A DNA stretch of 64,000 nt from Clostridiales bacterium (GCA_012839295.1 DUNO01000007.1:79052-143051), one strand, 5' to 3'. Positions 17,610 to 27,207 are shown, counted from the stretch's first letter. Translations and numbers: made by a program. The notes: generated by a model from the sequence alone, not told the origin.

Positions 17610-19361
17610 TTAAGCCTTTAGGAATTGATATCTCAAATTCGCAAAGGTTATTTCATCTCCGAACTTTATCTCTTTTTTTTGGTAAGTAAGCAGCATCTCA
17701 CTATTAAGATAGGTACCGTTTGTCGAGTTAAGATCCGTAAGATAATATTCCTCCCCTTCCCGTGTCACCTTGGCATGATATCTGCTTATTACATCCTTTT
17801 CGATGCAATAATCTACATTCTCTCGGAACTTTCCAATAAAAAAAGGGAAATGCCCTATCGTTATACTGGGATTTACTTCATTCAGGGATTTTAAGATACA
17901 AGTATTAGAATCAGCAGGGCTTGCATTTAATAAGCAGGTGGGATTATAGCTGTAGTCTTTATCATTTTCCGTACTATCTTCTTTGCTATCCTCCTTGCCT
18001 TTCTCTTTGCTATAATCTTTACCATAATCTTTGCTATAATCTGTACCGTAATCTCTGCCATAATTTTTACTATAAGCTTTACTCTCTTCCTCATAAGCAT
18101 CGCCGGCCCCAAACCGCCCATTGCTTTTATGTATCAAGTATTCTTCATGAATTTCTCCTCCGTCTTCTCCTCGTTCTTTTCCCCGTTCTTTTCCTCTGTC
18201 TTTACCCACAGAATCTTCACCGATATTTACATACTCCTGTGTCTTAACCATCCTTGTAATTCTATTCTTCTTATCCAATATTTTCTGAACAAGATAGCCT
18301 TCCACACACAATAGAATAAGGCAAAAGGCAAAAAGCTTGCTATAATCCACCCTGTTCCCGAAAGAATTATAAAGTATCTTTGATGCTATACAAAGAACCG
18401 TTATTATGATTCCGCCAACTGCACAACCTCCCAGATAGAGATAAGTCGTGAGCGGGTAAAGGGTAATTTCCTTTTCTCCTTCTATTTTCTCTACTATCGA
18501 TGGCCGTATCCTCCCTTGTCCTCTCTTTTCTGTAGTTACTGATCTCTGCATGCCTGCTTGTTCCATCTTTATATTCAAGTCTGTATGAATTATTCCGGAA
18601 TTTATCTGCCTTTCATTTCCTTTTGTATTTTGTTTTGCATTTTCCTTTGCATCGCCTTTTATATTACCTTTTATATTGCCTTTAATATTGCCTTTTCCGC
18701 TTTCCTTTCCAGCCTCTTTTTTCACCCACTCCTCTTCTTCCTTCCCACTTTCCATTTCCATATTGTTTAACTTTTCTTTTTTCTGGTGGATTTTAGGCAG
18801 CCCTGCTTCCTCTGGTGCTGCAGTTCCATCAATAAGCCTACTTAAAGCTTCAAAACCATAATCCTCTTCCCGGCTGACTGCATAAAGCTGGTACACTAAT
18901 AAAACAGCCTCTTTATCCGTATAATCTATCTTATTCATCAGATATTCCATCAGACCCCTGACCTGTTCCCTGATATTCTGCTGATACCCGGGGAGAAAGC
19001 AAAGATCTGGTTTAAAATTATTCACATCAAGGTAAATATGCTCCGGTGATAATACAAAATCTTCCTCTGGCAGTAGGTACTCATAGGCCCGTTCCAAGGT
19101 CAGCAAAATATGTCCACAGATACTTTTCAGCTGCTTGCAGGACAGGGTTGCCTTAATAAGAAGGCTTTGCATCACCTGCTTTGAAGTAATTTCATAATAA
19201 AACATGCTCTGATTGTCCAGCACCCTTCGTTCTAACGGCAGAATCCCTTCCACCCTTTCATGCTCCAACAGCTTGATACAATATTGTCTGGCACTAATGT
19301 TGCTTTCTGGCGATATTACCATATAGCTGTGGCGTAAATCTTTTTTATATCCCACTTCCAT
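17610..19361 (-). CDS. DUF6382/FHA-domain membrane protein of the Tad locus
   Basis: From the ATG after GGAGGCAACT the product has 583 residues. The first 190 match the DUF6382 type found beside tad genes. A charged low-complexity stretch follows (repeats of GNIKGNIKG), then two membrane helices near 315-365, a second repetitive stretch (DYGKDYSK-type), and a C-terminal FHA phosphothreonine-binding domain (SRYHAKVTREGEEYYLTDLN, STNGTYLNSEML). FHA domains read Ser/Thr kinase signals, so a link between phosphorylation and pilus assembly is inferred. It is the last gene of the pilus operon. Confidence 0.8.
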   Translation of the reverse strand: MEVGYKKDLRHSYMVISPESNISARQYCIKLLEHERVEGILPLERRVLDNQSMFYYEITSKQVMQSLLIKATLSCKQLKSICGHILLTLERAYEYLLPEEDFVLSPEHIYLDVNNFKPDLCFLPGYQQNIREQVRGLMEYLMNKIDYTDKEAVLLVYQLYAVSREEDYGFEALSRLIDGTAAPEEAGLPKIHQKKEKLNNMEMESGKEEEEWVKKEAGKESGKGNIKGNIKGNIKGDAKENAKQNTKGNERQINSGIIHTDLNIKMEQAGMQRSVTTEKRGQGRIRPSIVEKIEGEKEITLYPLTTYLYLGGCAVGGIIITVLCIASKILYNSFGNRVDYSKLFAFCLILLCVEGYLVQKILDKKNRITRMVKTQEYVNIGEDSVGKDRGKERGKERGEDGGEIHEEYLIHKSNGRFGAGDAYEEESKAYSKNYGRDYGTDYSKDYGKDYSKEKGKEDSKEDSTENDKDYSYNPTCLLNASPADSNTCILKSLNEVNPSITIGHFPFFIGKFRENVDYCIEKDVISRYHAKVTREGEEYYLTDLNSTNGTYLNSEMLLTYQKKEIKFGDEITFANLRYQFLKA

Positions 19362-19506
19362 AGTTGCCTCCATTCCCGCACACAATTTCTACGCATAGTC
19401 TGAACTTTCATTTCTTCCAACCTTTTTCTCCCCTTCTCCCGTTCAACGCTCCTTCTACTCCCTTCAACACCACCCGGCATTCTCTTTAATTCTCCCCGCA
19501 TTCCAC

Positions 19507-20160
19507 TTAATCACCCTTCAGAAACTTTTCCAGCTTCTCTTTCAACTCACCCACACCCTTAATCTCGGATGCGGTATCCATAACAACTTCCATAAACCGA
19601 ACCGTCTCTGCTGGTCTATGTGTAGAACATCTGCCGGTAATGCTCACATCCTCAAAAGAATAAAAGGCCTTACCAAATATGGGTAAATGAATTTTCCGGT
19701 TGGCATTTACGGATAGTTCTATCTTATATTGGTCAACCTCCGCCTGGAGGGAAACGACCTCATACAGGAACAGCCTTCCCCCCAGCCCTTGCTCAAAAAC
19801 CCTCAGCATCGGTCCTTCCATATCAGAAGCAAAAGCATCTCCAAGGATGGGGTAAAATACCCCTCTGCTATTGACCGCCTCATAATAAATCTCACCCGCT
19901 TCCATATCCGATACCTGGTTAGAATAAAAGTCTGCCCTTTGCACTGTCCTGTCAACTGCACCCTGAAGAACGCAGTAATCATGAAGGTAAAAGGCGAGAT
20001 AAATAACCGCAAATACCACAAATATTACAACCGGCATGACATAAGCCGCTTCAACTGTAATGCTTCCCCCTGCCATTGACCTCCATTTCCAAACCCGTCG
20101 GCTTTTAAGAAGCCTTTCTTTCTGATTTTGAAAAGGATTTTTCTCCTGATGACCACCCAC
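19507..20160 (-). CDS. TadE-like pseudopilin
   Basis: The 217-residue protein starts at a GTG 7 bases after AAGGAGC. It has the TadE/TadG signature GGSITVEAAYVMPVVIFVVF near residues 31-50, a single N-terminal membrane helix and an extracytoplasmic remainder. The Glu of the VEAAYV motif matches the processing site of TadE pseudopilins. It lies 18 bases downstream of the prepilin peptidase gene. Confidence 0.85.
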   Translation of the reverse strand: MGGHQEKNPFQNQKERLLKSRRVWKWRSMAGGSITVEAAYVMPVVIFVVFAVIYLAFYLHDYCVLQGAVDRTVQRADFYSNQVSDMEAGEIYYEAVNSRGVFYPILGDAFASDMEGPMLRVFEQGLGGRLFLYEVVSLQAEVDQYKIELSVNANRKIHLPIFGKAFYSFEDVSITGRCSTHRPAETVRFMEVVMDTASEIKGVGELKEKLEKFLKGD

Positions 20161-20178
20161 GATACCAGCTCCTTATAT

Positions 20179-20622
20179 TTAAGCACTTCCCTTCATATTT
20201 GCAGCAAGGATAAAGACATAGCCAGACAGCAGGAAAGGCACAAAGGGGATGCTCTTTTTCCTGTCCGCCAACCGCAGCATCATTAGGGCAATGGATACTG
20301 CTGCCGCAAGAAATAACGCAACGGCAAACAGCTCCAGGTTGCCCCAAAAACCTAATCCCATACCGGAAATGCAAAGAAGTAATCCGTCTCCAAATCCAAT
20401 TTTACCCTTGGTTGCCAAGCTAATGAGCAGGACAGTCCCCCCCACTGCAATTCCTCCTAACCGGTCAACCAGTGTGATAGAATTACAAAAAAGAATGGAA
20501 ACAAGCATCATTCCTCCTCCTGCAACAATCAGCCAAAGCCCTATTTTTTTCTTTAATAGATCCTGAATTGAGCAGAGGATTAACAAGCCCAGCAAGATCC
20601 ATATCACTGCATCTTCATACAT
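20179..20622 (-). CDS. Short A24-type prepilin peptidase (TadV-like)
   Basis: The 147-residue multi-span protein carries the two catalytic aspartates of the A24 family, in CSIQDLLKKKI and in the GFGDGLLLC motif. It lacks the methyltransferase domain, as TadV does. It should process Flp pilin and the TadE-like proteins of the same operon. Confidence 0.88.
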   Translation of the reverse strand: MYEDAVIWILLGLLILCSIQDLLKKKIGLWLIVAGGGMMLVSILFCNSITLVDRLGGIAVGGTVLLISLATKGKIGFGDGLLLCISGMGLGFWGNLELFAVALFLAAAVSIALMMLRLADRKKSIPFVPFLLSGYVFILAANMKGSA

Positions 20623-20648
20623 AGCAAAACCACCTTATTTAAATTTGA

Positions 20649-21542
20649 TTATTGGTAACACCGTTTACAGGGCGTCCTGGTTCCCACCTCGGACAACGGG
20701 ATTTCCCTGACATTTCTTTTAATTGCTGAACATTCCCTCGTAATATGGTACCTGGTTCCATCCGAAGTAATATAGTAGGTTCCAAGCTGGTCTGTCCCAC
20801 CTTTACAGCAGACCTCACAAGGATGGTACTTTGCCCCATGCTCATTTCTTAAACCGGTGGGTATCCCTTGTACTGCCCTTATGGATAATTTGATATGGGA
20901 GCAATTCTCCGACTTATGGTATACGCTGCCTGTCTGGGCAACGAATACCGTATCTTCCTTCCCAGCCCCATCCTCCCTTTGATAAGCAGCCGCCACCTGA
21001 TAGCCCGTCCAGCTCCTAAGGCGTACTCTCTGCTCCATATTCATGGCTGGTATAAGAAAGATACGGGCCGGGATCTCCACCTGATAGCTTACATGGATAT
21101 CTATCATATCCCCATCGGCAAACAAATTGGAGCCTTCAAAGCTAATCCCCCTGAATCCTCCCTTAATACAGGACCGGTTAATATAGTCCGTGTTCAGATA
21201 CTTTTTTGAGTAGCTTTTTAATATCCCCTGGCTGGAAGCCCCCTCTATCCAATCAGTGATTCCAAGATCTATTTCCAGTCCAAAGACCGAAACATCAAAG
21301 GCCATTGCCTCGCTGGGTCCTGAAAATTCCTGTACCACATAGGCAGCCTTTGAAAGCTTCAAGCCCATCTTTGTAATGGCAGCCTGGATTTGTTCCTGTA
21401 CCGTAAATATCTGTATAAAATACAGAAAGGCCAATACAAAGTAAAGAAAAATGGGAAGCACCAGTGCTGCCTCCACCGTTAAGGAGGCTTCCTCCATCCA
21501 TCTAATCCTGCTGCCGCTATCAAAATTTTTCCTAGGCTTCAC
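20649..21542 (-). CDS. TadE-like protein with two C-terminal His/Cys modules
   Basis: The first 60 of 297 residues are a TadE-type leader and helix (EASLTVEAALVLPIFLYFVL). The C-terminal 90 residues hold two copies of a metal-site-like module: VYHKSENCSHIK ending YHPCEVC, then RYHITRECSAIK ending TPCKRC. Each has one His and three Cys in the same order. The modules should face outside the membrane and could bind zinc or form disulfides. Module function is inferred only. The gene is separated from the upstream DUF5702 gene by 467 bases of repeat and MITE-like DNA. Confidence 0.78.
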   Translation of the reverse strand: MKPRKNFDSGSRIRWMEEASLTVEAALVLPIFLYFVLAFLYFIQIFTVQEQIQAAITKMGLKLSKAAYVVQEFSGPSEAMAFDVSVFGLEIDLGITDWIEGASSQGILKSYSKKYLNTDYINRSCIKGGFRGISFEGSNLFADGDMIDIHVSYQVEIPARIFLIPAMNMEQRVRLRSWTGYQVAAAYQREDGAGKEDTVFVAQTGSVYHKSENCSHIKLSIRAVQGIPTGLRNEHGAKYHPCEVCCKGGTDQLGTYYITSDGTRYHITRECSAIKRNVREIPLSEVGTRTPCKRCYQ

Positions 21543-21617
21543 ACAATCCTCCTAACCTCCTTAAAAAAGTTTTTCCTCCTTTTAAGAGATTTCCCTCTTA
21601 AGTAGAATGTTTCCCCC

Positions 21618-21744
21618 CTTACGGGGATTTTTTCCTCTTAGGAGGACTTTCCCCTTACGAGGACTTTTCCTCTTAGGAGGTCTTTTCCCCTTGGAAGAAC
21701 TTTCTCCCCTTAGGAGAACTTTGTTCCCTTGGGAAATTTCTTCC
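21618..21744. repeat. About 18-bp tandem repeat, seven diverged copies
   Basis: Units begin at about 21618, 21637, 21654, 21672, 21690, 21709 and 21728, with consensus near CTTAGGAGGACTTTTCCC. Weaker copies extend left to about 21560. Each unit is a small imperfect palindrome (GGAGGA/TTTCCC). The array precedes the TadE-like gene at 21542 and abuts the MITE-like element. Confidence 0.8.
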
Positions 21745-21748
21745 TGCC

Positions 21749-21899
21749 AATGGGCTAAGATGTCCGTTCTTCATAATAAGATAAAATATACTTTTATAGG
21801 CAAACGATTCCTTGGAGAGAGGCTTTTCATTATTTTTAAATTTAGAATATCATTGATTATAAGATTTCATTAGACGAAGAACGGACATCTTAGCCCATT
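21749..21899. mobile_element. 151-bp MITE-like element with 24-bp perfect inverted ends
   Basis: The left end (21749-21772, beginning AATGGGCTAAGATGTCCG) is repeated without mismatch in reverse complement at 21876-21899. The 103 bases between are AT-rich and encode nothing. No clear target duplication is visible. Length, perfect termini and lack of coding capacity fit a non-autonomous element; a regulatory structure is the alternative. Confidence 0.65.
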
Positions 21900-22009
21900 A
21901 ACAATCAGCGGTTATAGTACATATCCAAAACAAGTCACTGCCACTCAGGCCCCGCCCGGAAACAGAGGTCTTAGGCTGCTTTTCTTAGCTTAATAGAACT
22001 TAATAGCGC

Positions 22010-24649
22010 CTAATAGCAGTACTCTGCCTTTTCTGTAAAGCTATAACCCCCGGCAGCCCGCGGTATATACCTTCGGACAAAGGAGAATTCCGTAAAGCTG
22101 CGCTCTATCCCAAACTCTGCTCCGGCACAAAAGCCAAAATAACAATTCTCCATCTCGAAGGTATCCACCTCATAGCGCAGCCTTATATTCTCCTGCATCA
22201 GATCCATAGAACGGTATGCCAATCCTGTCTCCCCGCCCATCAGAAGAAAAAGCTGGAGATAATTCTGATAGCTTAAGGAAATCCCTTTTGGCCAGGTAAA
22301 ACCCTGAACCTTTTTCTCGAGATAACCCCTGCTAATCAGGAATAATTCATGGAATTTAAGTGAGATTTCGTTTTTTATCAGAGGAACCTCTTTCCCGCTT
22401 AGAAGGGCACAGGTATCGAAGAGAGCCTCTTCCAGTGCCCAGATAATCAGCACTAATACCTGGACTACCCCGATCAGGATCGGAAGCCCTGTAAATCCGA
22501 CGATTGCAACCGCTGCCGCCTTTGCTTCCGCCCTTGCGGTGGAATCACTCACTACGGTTATAAAATTTAAGATTGTCCTTAGAAAAATAATTTTCATGAT
22601 AACGGAATACAGATTTTCCTTATCGGAGGCCTTTCCTACAATCAGGTACTCCTGTTCATATGTCAAGAGGGAGGGCTTTTCCCTGCTGTCCACAGAAGCC
22701 TTATTTCCTGCCGGCTCACCATTCTCCTCTTGTGCTTCCTTTTCCGATCCGGTAGTTTTGAGCTGCTCCTGTCCAGCCGCTTTCGTCTGCTCCTGTCCGG
22801 CAATTTTGTTTTGCCCCTGGTAACAATTAAAATGCTCCCTTAAATATTCCTCAAAAAGATAGATTTCCGCTATCTTATTAATTCCTGCGCTTAGAATAGA
22901 GGTAACAGAGGTCTCGTCGCCAAAGCCCTGAAATAAATTTTCGGAATTGAGATCCGTCTTATCCCAATTAATATTTTGAAAGAACCCCTTTAACACCGAC
23001 AATTGATCCGAATCATCCTGTGCCAGGCTTGCAAGCTCAGAAGGCAATGCGCTTAAGGATTTCCGTTCAGCCTTTGAAACTGTGTCAGGATCAATTACCA
23101 GACCGCATAGCCCTGACCCGAGCAGCTCTTTCGCCTTATCCACTACGGAATCCTGATTTGATTTATCCAGCACCAGCGTGCTGTAATCAAGGGTAAGGCC
23201 GCTGATCTGATAGGAGCTTAGGCTTATCTCCGCCTCCTGTTTACACAATGCTGCCCCCTGGTAGTCACTGGCGAAGGTTCTTTGCTCCAATTCCGTAAGC
23301 TTTAATTCTGCCGCTTTAAGAATCCCTATATTCCTTTGCAATACCTGCTTCATCCCGTCAAAATCATAGCTAAGATTGCCTGAACCCACATATTGCTTTA
23401 ACTCCCCGAGCCCCTCTTCCAGACCCGCATAGGTGGCTTCCTCCAGGCTTTCCTTTTCCTGTGCCAGGAGCTGTTCGTAATGATCCACAAGGGGAGCCGC
23501 TACCTCCACCTTTAATTGGATGCCGTTAATGCAGGTGATTGCTTCTGTTAACAAAGGTTCCGTGTTCTGTATTAAGGCCTTAAGGGTATTGCATGTTCGG
23601 CTTATCTGGTTTTTACAGCTTGTTATTGTATTTTCCTTCAAAGCAATCAGCGCTTCCTTTGCCTGAATGCCGGCCTGGATGGCTTGGAGCTGACGTTGTA
23701 TTCCCGCTATCTGGCCAGGTTCGGAGGAATTTGCATTAATTCCCCTGCTAAGGGCTGACATAGCCGCCATATCTGCCTCTATGAGCTTCCTTATATTCTC
23801 GATTACCAATAAAGCTTCTTCTATCTGCCCAAAGCGGGCTTCTATCTGCCGAAAATCATTACCCGGGTTAAAGTATTTCCCTTTAACTGCTTCAAAAACC
23901 TCCCCCCGGTTGATCCCTACCTGGTGCATCGTAATCTCCTGGCTGTAGATCCTTTTTATAAAATAATCCGTAATCTTTAATGTCCCTTCCCTGGTGAGTT
24001 TAATTCCCTTGTTACTGGTTTCAATTCCATCAAAGAGCTTCATAAGCTTTAGGATTCCCTTGTCAATCTGCACCAGCTCCTCCTGCAGCTCCTGCTTCTT
24101 CTCCATCAGGAAGCTGACCTGGTTTGGCGTCTGCAAAAGCTTCAGCTTTCCCAGCAATTCCTCCGCTGCAGCACCTACTTTCTGGTATTTTGTATATTCA
24201 ACGGCTTCCTTGATCAGAAGCTGCCCCTGGTAATCCAGCAGATTAACTTCCCCTTCCACATTAATATCATTGATTGAAAGGTGGTAAAGCTCCGTTTTAC
24301 CGGTTGCATGGCTATTCCCGGAACCTGTCCCCGGATGGATGGTATAGGATATGTATTCCTTCAACTCCTCCTGAATTTCCTGCCGTGCTCCCTGGGTATC
24401 CCCTTCCAGGTAACGGCCAAAGATATGGTATTCCTCCCATAGAGGGCCGTAATATTCTGCCAAAACACTATCCATTGCCGTCGTTAATGCCCTCTCTGCC
24501 ATTACTCCTGCCGTATATATCCTGGCTCCTTCGATAATCGTGAACAAAAGAGAAAGGATTATCAGCAGGATCAGGCTTAAAAATACCGTGATTGTCCCAG
24601 CTGCTTCATCTTCCTTCTTATCACATCCCAATGCCCATCTCCCTCGCAT
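22010..24649 (-). CDS. DUF5702-type large pseudopilin-like protein of the Tad locus
   Basis: The 879-residue protein has an N-terminal helix with a TadG-like leader (GTITVFLSLILLIILSLLF at about 18-36, then EGARIY). Long coiled-coil stretches follow (about 170-480), then a hydrophobic segment near 735-765 (VAIVGFTGLPILIGVVQVLV) and a C-terminal domain. This matches the DUF5702 proteins seen in clostridial tad operons. It is likely anchored in the membrane and exposed outside. A GGGGAGG ribosome binding site precedes the ATG. The role is unproven; a minor pilin or anchoring subunit is inferred. Confidence 0.75.
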   Translation of the reverse strand: MRGRWALGCDKKEDEAAGTITVFLSLILLIILSLLFTIIEGARIYTAGVMAERALTTAMDSVLAEYYGPLWEEYHIFGRYLEGDTQGARQEIQEELKEYISYTIHPGTGSGNSHATGKTELYHLSINDINVEGEVNLLDYQGQLLIKEAVEYTKYQKVGAAAEELLGKLKLLQTPNQVSFLMEKKQELQEELVQIDKGILKLMKLFDGIETSNKGIKLTREGTLKITDYFIKRIYSQEITMHQVGINRGEVFEAVKGKYFNPGNDFRQIEARFGQIEEALLVIENIRKLIEADMAAMSALSRGINANSSEPGQIAGIQRQLQAIQAGIQAKEALIALKENTITSCKNQISRTCNTLKALIQNTEPLLTEAITCINGIQLKVEVAAPLVDHYEQLLAQEKESLEEATYAGLEEGLGELKQYVGSGNLSYDFDGMKQVLQRNIGILKAAELKLTELEQRTFASDYQGAALCKQEAEISLSSYQISGLTLDYSTLVLDKSNQDSVVDKAKELLGSGLCGLVIDPDTVSKAERKSLSALPSELASLAQDDSDQLSVLKGFFQNINWDKTDLNSENLFQGFGDETSVTSILSAGINKIAEIYLFEEYLREHFNCYQGQNKIAGQEQTKAAGQEQLKTTGSEKEAQEENGEPAGNKASVDSREKPSLLTYEQEYLIVGKASDKENLYSVIMKIIFLRTILNFITVVSDSTARAEAKAAAVAIVGFTGLPILIGVVQVLVLIIWALEEALFDTCALLSGKEVPLIKNEISLKFHELFLISRGYLEKKVQGFTWPKGISLSYQNYLQLFLLMGGETGLAYRSMDLMQENIRLRYEVDTFEMENCYFGFCAGAEFGIERSFTEFSFVRRYIPRAAGGYSFTEKAEYCY

Positions 24650-24690
24650 TTAGCTCGCCTCCCCTAAAATAGGGTGTCTCCATGCATACC

Positions 24691-24897
24691 CTAGTCAATC
24701 TTAATCTCCGTATTAATCTCTCCGGCATTCCCGTTAATAGACTCAAATGCACTTTGGATGATAGCCGTGATCTGGTTCCTGAATATCAATACCAGCCCAA
24801 TAATGATGACCAGGATCAATATGACCTCAATTACCCCAATTCCATCCAGCTGCTTTGCTGCAATGCTCCAATAATATTTTTTTAACCGATTCTTCAT
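24691..24897 (-). CDS. Flp1-like type IVb pilin
   Basis: The 68-residue protein has a short basic N-terminus and the processing region LDGIGVIEVILILVIIIGLV. A hydrophobic helix runs to about residue 40 and a small polar tail follows. It is the likely major pilin subunit, cut after Gly by the prepilin peptidase encoded downstream. Its position between the platform proteins and the pseudopilin genes fits a tad operon. Confidence 0.85.
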   Translation of the reverse strand: MKNRLKKYYWSIAAKQLDGIGVIEVILILVIIIGLVLIFRNQITAIIQSAFESINGNAGEINTEIKID

Positions 24898-24954
24898 ACG
24901 CTATACCCTGCCGTTTTGGCAGAACTCCTTTCCTTATTTTATTTATTAGCCCTC

Positions 24955-26457
24955 CTACATGCGAAAGGATAAAAAAGCAGGAATCATTATAACCAGAAAT
25001 ACCAGGATTAACAGAACCATCATTGGGATAAGGAGCTTTGTTCCTGCCTCCTCACCAAGTTTTTTGGCAGTCTCCTTCCGATCCTCAAAGGCCTCCGAGG
25101 CTTCCAGAACCAGCAGCTCTGTAAATCCCCTGGTTCCTTTGATCAGGTTCTGGGAAATCAGGGAGCAAAATTTAATATAGGGTATTAAACCGACCCTTCT
25201 TCCAAACTGCTCATAGGCCTTCTTTTCAGGTATCCCAAGCTTTAGCTCCCTGACTGTGACCAGCATCTCTTCATACAGATATCTCTTCCGGCCTTGGTTA
25301 CCGTCCCCTTTGCTGCCATAATCCTCAGCAATCTTTATCCAGGCCTGGCGGATTGTCATTCCGGCATTGATAAGCAATGTAAATTTGTTAATCATCTCCG
25401 GATAATCCAACAGCAGCTGATCCTTCCTCTTCTTAAGACGTGTCTCCAACTGCCTCCCGCCGTAGCTCCAGACTGCAAAGACTCCCACCAAGCCTAAGAT
25501 AAATAAGCTAAATCCCGTACCACTGTCTTTCTGCTCCCAGGAAAGCTTATAATCCCCTATCCGGGCCGGCAGTTCCAGGAAGGGACGGGCAGCCGTTTTT
25601 ACAGACAGGTCATTCATCTCCTCTGCCAAACCCTGCTTAAATAGCTCCTCCTCGCTATACTGCTTAGGAAGGATGTGGAGCGTAATCCGGTACTCCCTTT
25701 CTAACTCATAATAATCCAAGACCGCTTTCACGGAAGTAGTAATCCCTTCCTCTGAAATATCCTCATTATGTATGCTTCCATCTGCAGAAACCAGCTTATA
25801 ATCCTCTGGTACCCAGGTAACTCTTATGCTTGTCCCCGGTATTGCCTTGCAAAAATTCAATCGTTCCGAGATACTGTCCGGGGATGGATTATCCCCCAGC
25901 ACATCCTCCTGGAGGTACCGGATTGCCTTTTCAAATAATTGCTCCGCCTCACTCTGCGTATACCTCTGCTCCCCGACCCGGACAGTGACCTCCTGGGAAT
26001 CAGGAACCTCGGACTGATGCGGCGCTTCCTTTTCCTGCTTTACCTTAACCCTCAGCTCCAGCTCAGAGCTTCCTTCGCCGTAACCGGGTCTTTCAACATA
26101 TCTCCCATCCACAAGGGACAGGCCGCCGCTATCCACCAACGCCCCAACTAGGGAAAGCAGGTTAAACAGCACAAATACCGTTAAAGCCGTGGCAATCCGT
26201 TGGTACCAGAACAACCTCACCTGCTGTTCCGGCTTATTGGTCTGGCAAAAAGCCTTAACCGCCTCTGACACATGCTGCTTTTTTAGCAGCACCTGCTCCA
26301 GCTTCGTACGGACAAGTATGCATTGGATCAGGGGATACCAGAAGAAAAGCTTGTGCTCCTTCTTATCAAGCTCCAGCTCCAACCCTTCCCCTTTCCTATA
26401 GCCATAAAGAAGGCCTAGCAAAGAGGCAAAAAGGATCACGCTGTTAAGGATCCACAT
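24955..26457 (-). CDS. TadC-like type II secretion F-domain protein
   Basis: The 500-residue membrane protein has a C-terminal T2SSF domain (MINKFTLLINAGMTIRQAW, LLVLEASEAFEDRKE) and a final pair of helices (LLIPMMVLLILVFLVIMIP). The N-terminal half is unusual, with a helix near 90-110 and a soluble domain of about 200 residues between helices. It should form the inner-membrane platform with the TadB-like protein. Confidence 0.82.
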   Translation of the reverse strand: MWILNSVILFASLLGLLYGYRKGEGLELELDKKEHKLFFWYPLIQCILVRTKLEQVLLKKQHVSEAVKAFCQTNKPEQQVRLFWYQRIATALTVFVLFNLLSLVGALVDSGGLSLVDGRYVERPGYGEGSSELELRVKVKQEKEAPHQSEVPDSQEVTVRVGEQRYTQSEAEQLFEKAIRYLQEDVLGDNPSPDSISERLNFCKAIPGTSIRVTWVPEDYKLVSADGSIHNEDISEEGITTSVKAVLDYYELEREYRITLHILPKQYSEEELFKQGLAEEMNDLSVKTAARPFLELPARIGDYKLSWEQKDSGTGFSLFILGLVGVFAVWSYGGRQLETRLKKRKDQLLLDYPEMINKFTLLINAGMTIRQAWIKIAEDYGSKGDGNQGRKRYLYEEMLVTVRELKLGIPEKKAYEQFGRRVGLIPYIKFCSLISQNLIKGTRGFTELLVLEASEAFEDRKETAKKLGEEAGTKLLIPMMVLLILVFLVIMIPAFLSFRM

Positions 26458-26469
26458 GGATGCACCTCC

Positions 26470-27207
26470 TTACACCTCAATTTTTATAATTTTATCAATG
26501 ACCAGGCATGCGCCCAGATAGCATAGGAGAAAAACGGACATAACAAAGATGCCTAGCAGGTTATGGTACAGGGGATCTAAGAACCCTGGAGAGGACAAGG
26601 ACAGATAAATAAGAATAAAGAGCGGCATTACCTTCATAATATTTGCTTCCAGCCGCTTTGCAGAAAGAAGTGTGAGTATTTCCCTTTTTACCTCAATCTT
26701 GTCACTGATAATATCCGAGGTAACCTTAATGATATGGATTAAATCCCCTCCGGTCCGTTTCGCCGTAGAAAATACATCCGCAAAGCTTTTGATATCCTCT
26801 ATCCCGGAGCGCCCGGCAAACTCAGCCAGAGCCTTTTCCACCGTAATGTTCATCCGAAGCTGGTTCACGATATAGGACAATTCCCTTTGAATCATGGAAT
26901 CGGGGGCATAGATCTGTCCCAGATCCTGATAGGCCTCCTCAAAGGCATTCTCCGCACAGTATCCCGCCTCAAGCGCCGCGGAAACTGCCTGGATGCCATC
27001 CTTAAACTCAAGGTTCAGCCTCCATTTGAGTTCATTTATTTGGTTCTTAAGCTGATATTTTTGATAAAAAAAGATAAATGGAAGTAAAAACAGAATTCCT
27101 AAAACACTGCGATAGAATAAAATTCCAAGAACTGTGAAAATTAAAAATCCCTGAAGGCTATAACGAAGCTTTTCTTTCCAGGGCAAATAGTAAATACCGT
27201 AATTCAT
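26470..27207 (-). CDS. TadB-like type II secretion F-domain protein
   Basis: The 245-residue protein has paired N-terminal helices, the T2SSF core (GIQAVSAALEAGYCAENAFE, FADVFSTAKRTGGDLIHII) and two C-terminal helices. It overlaps the CpaF gene by four bases, which indicates translational coupling with the ATPase. It forms the platform that the ATPase drives. Confidence 0.88.
   Translation of the reverse strand: MNYGIYYLPWKEKLRYSLQGFLIFTVLGILFYRSVLGILFLLPFIFFYQKYQLKNQINELKWRLNLEFKDGIQAVSAALEAGYCAENAFEEAYQDLGQIYAPDSMIQRELSYIVNQLRMNITVEKALAEFAGRSGIEDIKSFADVFSTAKRTGGDLIHIIKVTSDIISDKIEVKREILTLLSAKRLEANIMKVMPLFILIYLSLSSPGFLDPLYHNLLGIFVMSVFLLCYLGACLVIDKIIKIEV

Noticed and set aside
17990..18100. 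Short direct repeats as a possible CRISPR array
   Set aside because: The 12-base period without spacers, in frame inside a long gene, is a coding microsatellite.
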